Origin: an uncultured Lentisphaerota bacterium
GTDB lineage: Bacteria > Verrucomicrobiota > Kiritimatiellia > CAIQIC01
NCBI GenBank assembly: GCA_903896925.1
Contig: CAITZM010000018.1
Location: 1 to 64,000 of the forward strand
Length of the DNA: 64,000 nt
Direction: 5' to 3'
Position numbers and translations under genes: made by a program. The first letter of the stretch is position 1, and every line of letters starts with the position of its first letter. The notes below the pieces were generated by a model. The model searched no databases. It was given only the letters and a program-made list of their open reading frames with translations, and had not been told where the DNA came from. Below are positions 41,443-50,168 of the stretch, one piece after another.

Positions 41443-43365
41443 CTATTCTTTTTTGAAATCAAGAGCCAGATCCTCGTATCCCGGATGGCGGATCAGCGCC
41501 TGGGAACTACCGTGGACCATCGACAAGAACGGCGATTCGAAAGTTTTCGCAGGATTGAGATTCACTTCGGTTCCGTTGATGCGCGGCGGCTGCAAGCCCT
41601 TCGCCCAAACCTCGTAGGTGTCCTTGGCTGCGGACACATACGTGAGCTTGCCGTCTTGATACTCAAAGCGGTTACCCTTCACGGCAGCGCAGAAATCCGC
41701 GAAGCTCTTGTAGTCGCTGGCGCGGCCCATCTGAATCACAACAGGTGCCCACAGGTCGTTGAGTTCGAGAAAATGGCCGCTCTTTTCCACAATCTCCTTC
41801 GTTGTGATTTGGTTGGGTAGGTTGACTTGGGTGGAAGATTTGTCGGTGACTTTAAAGCCGCCATCCGCCACACGAATGGCCGCGTAGGCGTCACCCGTAC
41901 GCGTGAAAAACCAGCCGGAGTTGTCTTCGGCGCGGTTTTTCCAGAGGTTGCCATGGCTGACAAACACACGGGTGCCGTTGCTCACAAACCGGTTGCCATG
42001 GCCGACCTTGGCGTTCGGATCGCGCGCGATGATGGAGACAGCTTTGCCGGTAATTCCACTCGTCGGGCGTGAGCAATAAAATCCGGTTCCCATGACGACG
42101 ATGCGGTCGAGGCGGCTCGAGGGGAAAGTCGCGCCCATCATCGGGGTCAGAGTCACATCGGTGGTGTAACTCCGCTTGGGATCGGTCGTCAGCGTGCCGA
42201 GCGCATAGTCCGGAGTGTAATAGATATCGCGGCGGAAATGGGAATCGCCATTTTTGTCCACCATGATTCGCGGCTGCCCGCCGTCGTCCGCACGATAATT
42301 AGTTTTCGTCACTTCAATCCCATCGCCACCCGTCATGCCGGGCCGGCGGCTGGAGGCCAGATAACAACCACGATTCCGGTCGCGCGCGATGGCCGTCACG
42401 ATGGCGGGAGGCTGATAGCTGCTGGCGAGAAACGGCACCTGTCCAAGCGAAGGGCTGCCATCGTCGTTGTCATGCCACTGGTAGACGTACAGAAGGGGGC
42501 GTGCCCAGAATGGCCGGGAGCCATCGTAGTGGGCCCAGCGGGTGGTGGCCATGCCGAGGCGCTCGCCGGTCTGCGGATCGAATTCAGCGGCAACCTCCGC
42601 CCAGAACAGCGCGAGGAAATTTCCGGCGAGCCGGCGCAGTTCGGGATCGTCCGCGAGATCGAACAGATCGTACATGACTCCGACCGTGCATTCCCCGTAA
42701 GATGACGGATGTGCGATGTCCATGTCCGTCCCTTCATTGGGAAAGATGTGGAAGAACTTGATCAAAAAACGATTCCAGGCCTGGTAGTGATTCTCAATCG
42801 TGTCGCCCTCGATTTTGGCTGTCGGCCCGTAACGCCCGGCCTTGCGAACGATCTGCAAGGCCAGAAAGTAGCGCCGCCACTTATCCGTCTGGCCGTTGTT
42901 GGGCAGGAGGAAATGGGCCAGTTCGGCTTTCTCGACGGTATCCCGCGACATGCCGAGAGGATACTTGGTCAAAAGTTCCCAGGCGAAGTCCTCGATGGCC
43001 TCACGGGCCTCCTTGCTCAGCAGTTTGTGGGTGCGTTCCAGCAGATAAATCCGCAACAGCGTCTCACAGCGGTTCTTGGGCACCAATTTCCCGACGTATT
43101 TGGTCAACCGGCTCCCTCCGCAACTCTCAAGCACCATGCGGTTGGCCTCGTCCCTCTTTTCATTCTTGAACAGGAGCAGCAGCGCCATGTGTTGCTTGAA
43201 GTCCACATTTTTCTCAGGATCAGGCGACGGCTTCTTATGAATGTTGGCGAGTGCCGCATCGCGGCGCTGCGCGCAACTCGCTTCGCTGGGCTCCACTGCC
43301 ATGGAAACGACAGACTGGGAGATAAGGAGCATAGCTAGAAGAAAGAATATGGCGGGTGTTTTCAC
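41443..43365 (-). CDS. Unrecognised exported protein
   Basis: The product is about 640 residues if it starts at GTG 43365 (VKTPAIFFLLAMLLISQSVV), which makes the hydrophobic segment a signal peptide; an ATG at 43446 overlapping the previous gene is the alternative. Residues about 30-330 are helix-rich (IEDFAWELLTKYPLG, KWRRYFLALQIVRKAGRYG), compatible with an alpha/alpha toroid. Residues 330-640 look beta-rich (PMMGATFPSSRLDRIVVMGTG, GHGNRFVSNGTRVFVSHG). A two-domain toroid plus beta-sandwich layout is seen in polysaccharide lyases of the heparinase/chondroitinase type, but I see no defining motif and assign no function. Base composition is slightly less GC-rich than its neighbours. Confidence 0.7.
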   Translation of the reverse strand: MKTPAIFFLLAMLLISQSVVSMAVEPSEASCAQRRDAALANIHKKPSPDPEKNVDFKQHMALLLLFKNEKRDEANRMVLESCGGSRLTKYVGKLVPKNRCETLLRIYLLERTHKLLSKEAREAIEDFAWELLTKYPLGMSRDTVEKAELAHFLLPNNGQTDKWRRYFLALQIVRKAGRYGPTAKIEGDTIENHYQAWNRFLIKFFHIFPNEGTDMDIAHPSSYGECTVGVMYDLFDLADDPELRRLAGNFLALFWAEVAAEFDPQTGERLGMATTRWAHYDGSRPFWARPLLYVYQWHDNDDGSPSLGQVPFLASSYQPPAIVTAIARDRNRGCYLASSRRPGMTGGDGIEVTKTNYRADDGGQPRIMVDKNGDSHFRRDIYYTPDYALGTLTTDPKRSYTTDVTLTPMMGATFPSSRLDRIVVMGTGFYCSRPTSGITGKAVSIIARDPNAKVGHGNRFVSNGTRVFVSHGNLWKNRAEDNSGWFFTRTGDAYAAIRVADGGFKVTDKSSTQVNLPNQITTKEIVEKSGHFLELNDLWAPVVIQMGRASDYKSFADFCAAVKGNRFEYQDGKLTYVSAAKDTYEVWAKGLQPPRINGTEVNLNPAKTFESPFLSMVHGSSQALIRHPGYEDLALDFKKE

Positions 43366-43433
43366 AGGGTGGCTTTCAGCAGATTGGCGATGTGGGTGGC
43401 GCTTGCCTCGCAATGCAATTTCCAGGATGCGTT

Positions 43434-44753
43434 TTATGGCCTGCATTCAGCATGCTTCAAGTTTTTTAGGATATCCAGCGATTCCTTTTCGACGATCTCG
43501 CCGGCGCGCGTGGTGAGATAGGAGTGCTCGCCGAACCAGGTTTCGTAGCTGCCGCCGGCGAAGGCTTTCGCCGTGGGCACGTAGCCGTGCGCGCCGTTGG
43601 TCTGCTCCGCGACCATGGTATGCTTGAACGGCGAATGCTGCTTGATGCTCAGGCCGATTTCGCAGAACAGCTCGGCGGGATTGGTGACGATCGCGAAGGC
43701 ATCGCCGAGACGGATGCCGGTGATGAAAAATCGGTACGTCGGTCTTTCCCGTTTCTTCATCTCGGTGTAGGCGGTTCGATAATGTTCGAGTTGCCCCGGC
43801 CACCGTTGGGCAACCTCCGCTTCCTTGAACTCCGGCTGCTCACGGCCCGGCATGTGCAGTTCGCGTCTTTCCAGCGCCAGCGTCGGCTTGGCGATGGGTT
43901 CGAGTTGCCCGAGGCAGCGCATAAGTTCGCCGCCGAGCTTTTCGCCAAAGAGCGCCCGTTGCTCCCCAGGGACGGGATTCACATCGCCGCACGCGCCCGT
44001 CAGAAACAGCGCAGGCACGTCGTAGCCAAGATGTTGTTGGACGTACTGCTGGGTATCGCCGGGGAAATCGGCGGAGACGGTGAGGTCGCGCGAGTTGGCG
44101 GCGTGACAGGCGAAGTTATAGACGAAGGCCTTGTATCTTCCGTCCTTGCCAAGCACCGCCAGCACATCGAGCACGGGATCGGAGGGTCCTTCGGCCGGAT
44201 ATTTGTTCTGCTCCGCAGGCGGCAACTGCCACCGGTTCCAGGCCTGGCCATCCTTGATCACCCGGCGGCACTCGCTCACGCCCTCGGCCTTGCCCCGCGC
44301 GGTGGCCAGCCTGCAGGGCGCGAGGTCACGCACCGCCAGCGCCACCGCTTCCGCAATGGGCGTCACGAGTTGATCCTTGTAGTAACTCCACAGCGGGCCC
44401 CGGTGCGTGTGGGAGGCGCAGATGATGACGTTGCTGGCAGGTATGCCGGTGGTCTGCCCGACCTTCTGCCGCGCCCGTTCCACGCATTCCACGGGATATT
44501 TCAACGTGTCCAGGGTGACGATCGCCACCTTCTGCTTGTCCGTCGCGAGCACCAGCGCCTTCGCATACAGCCGCGTGCCCACCGCCTCCGACTTCAGCCG
44601 CGTCGGCGAGCCCGCCAGTATGACCGGCTCGGTCGGCGTAATATCCACGACACCGGCACCCGCGTGGAGGCCAGCGTTGGCTAACGCTCCGTCCGGCTGT
44701 GCCATCGCGGCATAAACCGCGAGCACAGCGAGGAGTGTGAAGGCGCTTTTCAT
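43434..44753 (-). CDS. Neutral/alkaline ceramidase-family exported protein
   Basis: This 439-residue product starts at 44753 (MKSAFTLLAVLAVYAAMA), 11 nt after the preceding stop. It carries the ceramidase N-terminal-type pattern: HAGAGVVDITPTEPV, an IICASHTHRGPLWSYY block with likely zinc-binding His residues, VYNFACHAANS, and LTGACGDVNPV. PVC bacteria have many such proteins in sulfatase-rich loci, where ceramide is an unlikely substrate and an amidase or glycan-related hydrolase role is suspected. A truncated paralogue lies 2 kb downstream (41037-41415). The C-terminus (VAEQTNGAHGYVPTAKAF) was used to reconstruct that pseudogene. Confidence 0.83.
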   Translation of the reverse strand: MKSAFTLLAVLAVYAAMAQPDGALANAGLHAGAGVVDITPTEPVILAGSPTRLKSEAVGTRLYAKALVLATDKQKVAIVTLDTLKYPVECVERARQKVGQTTGIPASNVIICASHTHRGPLWSYYKDQLVTPIAEAVALAVRDLAPCRLATARGKAEGVSECRRVIKDGQAWNRWQLPPAEQNKYPAEGPSDPVLDVLAVLGKDGRYKAFVYNFACHAANSRDLTVSADFPGDTQQYVQQHLGYDVPALFLTGACGDVNPVPGEQRALFGEKLGGELMRCLGQLEPIAKPTLALERRELHMPGREQPEFKEAEVAQRWPGQLEHYRTAYTEMKKRERPTYRFFITGIRLGDAFAIVTNPAELFCEIGLSIKQHSPFKHTMVAEQTNGAHGYVPTAKAFAGGSYETWFGEHSYLTTRAGEIVEKESLDILKNLKHAECRP

Positions 44754-44764
44754 TGGATTTTGAT

Positions 44765-45283
44765 TCAGAAAATCCCGGCCAGCGTGTCCAGTCCCGCTTG
44801 CGAGATTTTGACATCCGCTTCTGAAGGGCCACCGCTGAAGGCGGCAATAAGATAGCCGGTTTTGACCTTCTTGATCACGCCACCTTGCCAACCGTATTCG
44901 CCGGTCAGCGGCTTGCGCCCCGCCTGTCCACTGTTCTGCAAGGTCTCTGCCATCTCTGCGGCTTTTGCATAAGCAATCCCCAGCAGGTTCGCGCCTTTAC
45001 TTTTCTCGGTGGGCGGGTTGGTCAGCTCGCCGATCACGGCCATTTTCGATGACCACCCTCTGACCGCTTCGCCCTCCGCATACGCCACCACCGCCACCCC
45101 TTTGACGTTCAGTTCCGTCGCCCGCCGGGCCATGGCCTGCAAGGCAGCCTCTGCGATCGGATCAAAACCAGCCCCCGCTTTGGCGGGTAACCCAACATCA
45201 ACGCGGCCTGACTGGTCTGCAGCGTGTAATACGATGAGCGGGGCGAGCAACAGGCCGGCGAGAAGTATGAGCTTGAGTTTCAT
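44765..45283 (-). CDS. GlcG/HbpS-like exported protein
   Basis: This 172-residue product has the signal peptide MKLKLILLAGLLLAPLIVLHA and AAAGGA before the start. The mature part has ALQAMARRATELNVKGVAVV and ends FSGGPSEADVKISQAGLDTL, which matches the GlcG/HbpS family (haem-binding or small-molecule-sensing PAS-like fold), where GGxxxxxDxxIAxAG is conserved. It is immediately followed by the ceramidase-like gene, suggesting co-transcription. The ligand is unknown. Confidence 0.75.
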   Translation of the reverse strand: MKLKLILLAGLLLAPLIVLHAADQSGRVDVGLPAKAGAGFDPIAEAALQAMARRATELNVKGVAVVAYAEGEAVRGWSSKMAVIGELTNPPTEKSKGANLLGIAYAKAAEMAETLQNSGQAGRKPLTGEYGWQGGVIKKVKTGYLIAAFSGGPSEADVKISQAGLDTLAGIF

Positions 45284-45335
45284 GTTGTTCCTTTCATTTC
45301 CCGATCAGGTCCAAGGCCCGGAAAATTTCATCCGT

Positions 45336-45386
45336 TTTTTCCAAGGCTTGGAAAAACCACCAGTTCCGGCTTCCAATCCTTGGGAA
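45336..45386. repeat. Bipartite TTCC-GGAA element, full copy
   Basis: Unit 1, TTTTTCCAAGGCTTGGAAAAA (10-bp arms), a 17-nt spacer and unit 2, TTCCAATCCTTGGGAA. A further half unit precedes it at about 45310-45327. It lies between the GH32 gene end and the GlcG-like gene. Confidence 0.8.
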
Positions 45387-45397
45387 TTTTTCATAGC

Positions 45398-48247
45398 TCA
45401 ATATGCATTGCTCGGCGCCATCTGCCACGCCTTTACCTGTTTCACCTTAGCGGCGCCGCCGTTGGCGAAGACGGACACGCCAACGCTGTCGGGGCGGGCG
45501 GGGTAGATGCGCCGCGTGATCGCCTGCCGGTCGTTCGCGAAGACCTCGACGACGGAACGGTCCACGAACACGCGCAGCGTCAGCAGTTCGCCGGATTTCA
45601 GGACGAACGGCGCGACCTCGACCACCTTCCGGCCCTCGGCGAGTCCGGACTTGTTGGAATCCACCTTCAATTTCTGCTCCGCCACGTCGTAGCTGATGAG
45701 CGTCTCCTCCTCGCGGTCCGGCGAGCGGCAGACTTTCACGCCAACCTGTTTCGCGTCCTGCACTTCGACCTCAAATTCCAGCTCGATGGTGTTGCCGGAA
45801 ATCTTCTGCAGCACCACTTCCTTGTCGGCGGCGACGGCGATATCCTGCTGCGACTGCCCGCTATGGCGGAGGCGCTGCAGTTCCACGACGGGTCGCATTC
45901 GCAGGCGATTGTCATCGCCGAGAGCGAGCACCCGCGGCAGCGCGAGTTCGCCGGACCAACCGCTGGCGTGCTTGGTCTTGCCATCGCGCTGGTCGAAGAT
46001 CCAACCCCACAGAATACGGCGACCATCGGGCGCCTCGAGCGACTCCGGTGCGAAGTAGGTGTTGTCCACCCAGCTCAACCGCTCGTGGACCTCGGGAACG
46101 AACTGCTCGTTCTGCCACTCGCCGACGTAGTAGCGGTTGCCGCGGTTGTGCGCGATGCAGACCAGCACGCGCTTGCCGCCAAGCTTGAAGAAGTCCGGGC
46201 AGGAGATGTCCTCGTTCGTGGCTACATCCGGCATTTCGTGGTGCAGGAACGGGCCGACGTATTTCCAGCCGTCGAGCTCGGTCGCCTTGAACACCGACGC
46301 CGGCTTGCCGCTGCGCGGCGAGCCGCCGAACAGGGCATAGTAGGTGTCGTTCTCGACCCAGCCGTGCGGATCCCACGAGGTGAAAGGCTCGCCGTTTTCG
46401 GGATTCGGGATGATCGGATTCGACGGCAGCTTCGTCCAGTGATCGAGCTGGTCATCGCTGCTGGTCGCGATGCAATTGCCCGCGCCAACGCCGTGGAAAA
46501 GCATCGTCGCCTCGCCCTTTTTGTTGATGAAGCAGTTGCCGCTGAACATCCCGCGGTCGGCGCTGCCCTCGGTGGGATAGAGCGGCGTCGGATGTTGACG
46601 CCAATGAACGAGGTCCACGCTGGAGATATGGCCGAAGCAATGCACGCGGTTTTCCTGATAGATGTAGAAGAGATGATATTGCCCATGCCAGTAGATTGCG
46701 CCATTGGGATCGAACGGCCCGGCGTAGTCCTCGGGAATGGCGAAGTGATAGGTCGGCCGATACGGATCGGCAAGCAGGTGATTGCGGAAGCGCCGCGCCG
46801 TGGCGATGTCCTCGGGCAACTTCGGCAGCGTCGAGAGCGAGGGCGGCAACGGAGGCGGGCTGATGACGCCCAACGCGTCGGCGGTCTGCCCGGCAGAAAA
46901 GGCCGCATGCTGGCCGTCGAGGCACAGGCGTCCGCCGGCCACCTTCGCGCCGCCGAACAGGCTCGTGGCGGCGAAGTGTCCGGCGCGGTCTGCGCAAGCC
47001 GCATCGTCGAAGGTCCACCACGCCCACGGCTTCGGCTCGGACTCCACGTTCGGTTTCAGCGTCGCAATGAGTTCAGCGGTCAACGCGCGATCGTAGATGC
47101 GCGCGTCATCAATGGCGCCGGCGAAAAAGTCGGTATTGCCCACATGCCGCGGGCCGATGACGACCACGCTGTCCGGGCCAAAGCTCAAGGGTTTCTTGAT
47201 CGTGTGGCGCGAGTATTCCTTACCGTCGCGATACGTTGTGACCACTTTGCCGTGATAGACCACCGCGATCTGCACCAGCGTGTTCGAATCGGCGGTCTCG
47301 GCCGGCCACGCTTCCTGCTTCAGATCTGTCCGCTGGTAATGATCGCTGCCGGCCATCCAGCGCGCCGCCGCGCGCTCGCCAAACACGACGCCGTCGAAAT
47401 GCGACTGGCGGTCGTCCAGCGTCAGCACGCTACCGCCCTTTTGAGTGAGATTGGCGGGCGCGACCCACGCGACGAACGTTTTATCGGTGAGCGTTGTCTG
47501 CGGCTTGGCGCTGCCGGGCGGCGCGGCGATGACGACCGCCGGCTTGATGATCTTCAGTTGGATGTCCTTGAACTGCGCAACGGTCGGCGGGCCGGTGTGC
47601 AACTGCATGGCGAGAATACCCTGCGCCGCGAAGCGGACCGGATCGTTGTCGGTGACTTCCGCCATCAGCTCGCCGTTGACCTTCAGCGTCAGGTGCCGGC
47701 CGATGCAGATGAGATGATACTCGCACCACTCATCCAACTTGAAGCCGGCGGGCCCCTGTCCCTCGGCGATTTTCTCCTTTGCCATCTTGCCGTGCTCATC
47801 AATCACCGTCCGCTCGCCACGCCACGCGAGCGTATGGCGGCCATGCTCCTCGTAGAGCCGCACGAGCCACGGCGTGTCGAGGTTGTTGTCCATCTGGTAG
47901 CCCATGAGGTCGTGGTTCGTCAGCTCCTTGCTGCGGAACTGGAACCCGTTGTTGATCTTCGGCGAGCCGAAGACGCGCGACTTCAGCTTCAGCTCGAAGT
48001 CGGCCAGCTCCCCACCCTGCCAGATGAGGTAGAGGTTGGCCGGCAGCGGATGCTCCTTGGTGATCTTGGCCGTCAGCGCGCCGTCCTCGATCGACCAGAA
48101 GCTCATGTCGGCGGCCTTCCAGCCATCGAACGTCTTGCCGTCGAAGATCGGCTGGAAGCCCTCCTCCTGTGTAACAGCGGCGGATGCCACGAAGGTCATC
48201 AGCGACCCCACCAACCAGCTTCCGATTTGCGTCCATCTGCTTTTCAT
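45398..48247 (-). CDS. DUF1080-LamG-GH32 multidomain glycosidase
   Basis: This 949-residue exported enzyme starts at 48247 with GGAAGGAA upstream. Residues about 30-240 are a DUF1080/3-keto-disaccharide-hydrolase-like domain (EEGFQPIFDGKTFDGWKAAD ... FKDIQLKII). About 255-420 is a LamG domain (DKTFVAWVAPANLTQKGG ... DDARIYDRALTAELIATL). About 480-940 is a GH32 beta-fructosidase-like catalytic unit: FDPNGAIYWHGQYHLFY holds the nucleophile Asp, FTSWDPHGW stands at the RDP position, and EDISCPDFF at the EC motif with the acid Glu. RSVVEVFANDRQ in the C-terminal beta-sandwich is also typical of GH32. It probably hydrolyses fructoside-like or related linkages. The LamG resembles that nested in the neighbouring GH32-like protein. 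Confidence 0.88.
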   Translation of the reverse strand: MKSRWTQIGSWLVGSLMTFVASAAVTQEEGFQPIFDGKTFDGWKAADMSFWSIEDGALTAKITKEHPLPANLYLIWQGGELADFELKLKSRVFGSPKINNGFQFRSKELTNHDLMGYQMDNNLDTPWLVRLYEEHGRHTLAWRGERTVIDEHGKMAKEKIAEGQGPAGFKLDEWCEYHLICIGRHLTLKVNGELMAEVTDNDPVRFAAQGILAMQLHTGPPTVAQFKDIQLKIIKPAVVIAAPPGSAKPQTTLTDKTFVAWVAPANLTQKGGSVLTLDDRQSHFDGVVFGERAAARWMAGSDHYQRTDLKQEAWPAETADSNTLVQIAVVYHGKVVTTYRDGKEYSRHTIKKPLSFGPDSVVVIGPRHVGNTDFFAGAIDDARIYDRALTAELIATLKPNVESEPKPWAWWTFDDAACADRAGHFAATSLFGGAKVAGGRLCLDGQHAAFSAGQTADALGVISPPPLPPSLSTLPKLPEDIATARRFRNHLLADPYRPTYHFAIPEDYAGPFDPNGAIYWHGQYHLFYIYQENRVHCFGHISSVDLVHWRQHPTPLYPTEGSADRGMFSGNCFINKKGEATMLFHGVGAGNCIATSSDDQLDHWTKLPSNPIIPNPENGEPFTSWDPHGWVENDTYYALFGGSPRSGKPASVFKATELDGWKYVGPFLHHEMPDVATNEDISCPDFFKLGGKRVLVCIAHNRGNRYYVGEWQNEQFVPEVHERLSWVDNTYFAPESLEAPDGRRILWGWIFDQRDGKTKHASGWSGELALPRVLALGDDNRLRMRPVVELQRLRHSGQSQQDIAVAADKEVVLQKISGNTIELEFEVEVQDAKQVGVKVCRSPDREEETLISYDVAEQKLKVDSNKSGLAEGRKVVEVAPFVLKSGELLTLRVFVDRSVVEVFANDRQAITRRIYPARPDSVGVSVFANGGAAKVKQVKAWQMAPSNAY

Positions 48248-48331
48248 CGGCAGTTCCTTCCTTGAATACACCCCCACAACGGCCAGCTTCCTGGACATAT
48301 TGTGTCCCAATTTTTTGCAACCGGTCTGCGC

Positions 48332-49963
48332 TTATGGTTCCAGCAAGGCTTCCAGCCAGACCACCGTTTGCGCCTGGCCCTGCGCGAGGGTCAGCTCCAC
48401 CGTGTTGTAGCCGCGTGCGACCGCATTCAACGGCGCCTCGAACTGCAACAGGCGCGGCGCCACCTCGCAGGTGTTCTGCCGCGGCAGCTCCAGCCGCAGT
48501 TCCGGCTTCGCGGGCGCGGGCATATCGGCCAGCGCGCGGCAGGCGCTGCCGTTGAGGCGGAGGTCCAGTTTTGCGGCGGCGAGGCCGTCCGCCTGGTTCA
48601 GGCCGACGCGCAGGACGTAGCGGCCCGTCGCCGGCTTCGGGCCGGTGTGCAGCTTGAACGTCAGGAACTGCTGCGGCGCGAGCGCGGCCGGCAGCGGCGG
48701 GCGATAAGCGCTCTGGTCTGGAATCTGGTCGTGCAGCGCGAGCGCGTGGACCCGCGGCGAGGCGATGGCGGCCGCCGGATCGCCGGCGGCGCGCAACAGG
48801 TCGCCCTGAGTGCACTCGTTGAACGTCTGGCCCTCTGGCGTGCGGGCCTTGATGTTGAACTGCACCGGCGCGAAATGGTTGAACAGATAGAGCCCGTCGG
48901 CGCCGCGGTCGAACATCGCCGCGACAAAGCCGCGCATCGCGGCCAGGTTGCGATCCATCATGAAACCCTTTTTGGTGCAGGCATAGGTGCAGGCCGTACC
49001 GGGTACGATCTGGCATTCCCCGGCGGCGGCCCCGAGTTGCGTGCGCCACTCCTCGACGGGGATGTCTTCGAAGCCGTTCCACCAGCCGCTCGGAATGATC
49101 ATGTCCACGAGCCCCTCGCGCGCCCAGCCGGCGGCATCGAAGCCCATCCCGAGCGCGAACTCCGGCGTGTCCGGCACGCGCACCGCAAGCCGCACCGGAT
49201 GGCCGCGGCGGCCGGCGGCGGCCTGCGTCTCGCGCCGCGCGGCGCGCACGAACTCCGTGAGGCAGGCGCGGCCGCGCTCCCGCTCGGCGGCCTCGAACCG
49301 GGGCGGCGTCCGGACCCAGTCGAGCTCGAGCCCATCCACGTCGTAGCGCTGCAGGACCTCGACCAACAGCTTCAGATAAAACTCGCGCACTTCCGGACGC
49401 GTATAGTCCCACAACCCTTTCCCCTTGTTCGTGCGCAGCTCAGGATGCATGCGGAACAGCTCGCTGACGCAGGTGGGGTTGCCGGTGTAATGGTGGTCGT
49501 TCATCCGCAGCGAAATCCACGGCGAGATGTGCTGCTCGCGGCAGCGCGGGATGACCACCGCGAAGATATCGTCGATGCCCAGCTTGTGCAGCTCATAGTA
49601 GCTGCGGGGCCAGCTGCTGATGTTCTGCTCCGGATCGGGATCGTCCCAATAGCTGGGCCAGACCGCGCTGCGATAGCCAACGCGCTGGTAGTTGACATTC
49701 CAGAAAATGTGCGTGACGCCGAGCCCTTGGTACTGGTCCACCAGCAGGGGCATCGCGGCCTCCACCATCTCCTTCGTGGCGCCCTGCCCCAGCCGCTGCT
49801 CCAGCTTGAGGTAGTTGACCACCGCGTCTGCCGCCTGGTTGACGATCACCGGCTTCCGGCCCGCCGCCGCCAGACCGGCTGCCGCAGTCTCGGCCGCACC
49901 GCAGGCCAAACCGGCCAGCGCCGACACACCCGCCACCAGGCGCAGCAAATAGAGTTTTCGCAT
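48332..49963 (-). CDS. GHL10-like glycoside hydrolase
   Basis: This 543-residue exported protein (signal LYLLRLVAGVSALAGLACGAA) contains a TIM-barrel-like region with GVTHIFWNVNYQRVGYRS, HISPWISLRMND, VLQRYDVDGLELDWVRTPP and LVDMIIPSGWWNG. The DGLELDW block resembles the catalytic strand of hypothetical glycosidase families such as GHL10 (DUF187). The C-terminal about 150 residues form a beta-rich domain (LRLNGSACRALAD). The ATG at 49963 begins the leader; the frame extends to 49999 without support. The substrate is unknown. Confidence 0.78.
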   Translation of the reverse strand: MRKLYLLRLVAGVSALAGLACGAAETAAAGLAAAGRKPVIVNQAADAVVNYLKLEQRLGQGATKEMVEAAMPLLVDQYQGLGVTHIFWNVNYQRVGYRSAVWPSYWDDPDPEQNISSWPRSYYELHKLGIDDIFAVVIPRCREQHISPWISLRMNDHHYTGNPTCVSELFRMHPELRTNKGKGLWDYTRPEVREFYLKLLVEVLQRYDVDGLELDWVRTPPRFEAAERERGRACLTEFVRAARRETQAAAGRRGHPVRLAVRVPDTPEFALGMGFDAAGWAREGLVDMIIPSGWWNGFEDIPVEEWRTQLGAAAGECQIVPGTACTYACTKKGFMMDRNLAAMRGFVAAMFDRGADGLYLFNHFAPVQFNIKARTPEGQTFNECTQGDLLRAAGDPAAAIASPRVHALALHDQIPDQSAYRPPLPAALAPQQFLTFKLHTGPKPATGRYVLRVGLNQADGLAAAKLDLRLNGSACRALADMPAPAKPELRLELPRQNTCEVAPRLLQFEAPLNAVARGYNTVELTLAQGQAQTVVWLEALLEP

Positions 49964-50014
49964 GGCAGCGAGTATCCAGACCGCGGGACGGCGGCGCAAG
50001 CGCAGAAATGGCGG

Positions 50015-50168
50015 ATGTCCCTGGTCAGTGGTCAGTTGTCATTGGTCACGTGGGGCGTGACAGGACGGATCCGACCGATCAGTCGGATTTTCTACGGCGC
50101 ATTCACAGGGGCATTGGACAGACGACTCGCAAGCTCTCAGGCAACAAATGACAAAGGACCAAGGACAT
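50015..50168. repeat. Imperfect inverted repeat of TGGTCAGT-type sequence
   Basis: The left arm 50015-50049 (TGTCCCTGGTCAGTGGTCAG...) is partly complementary to the right arm 50141-50168 (CAAATGACAAAGGACCAAGG...). A small 7-bp hairpin, ATCCGAC/GTCGGAT, with a following T run lies between them. The right arm reaches the stop codon of the FAD oxidoreductase gene. Confidence 0.55.

Noticed and set aside
45336-45386. Rho-independent terminator
   Set aside because: The hairpin ends in an A run, not a T run, on either strand, and identical elements lie inside genes and before gene starts.
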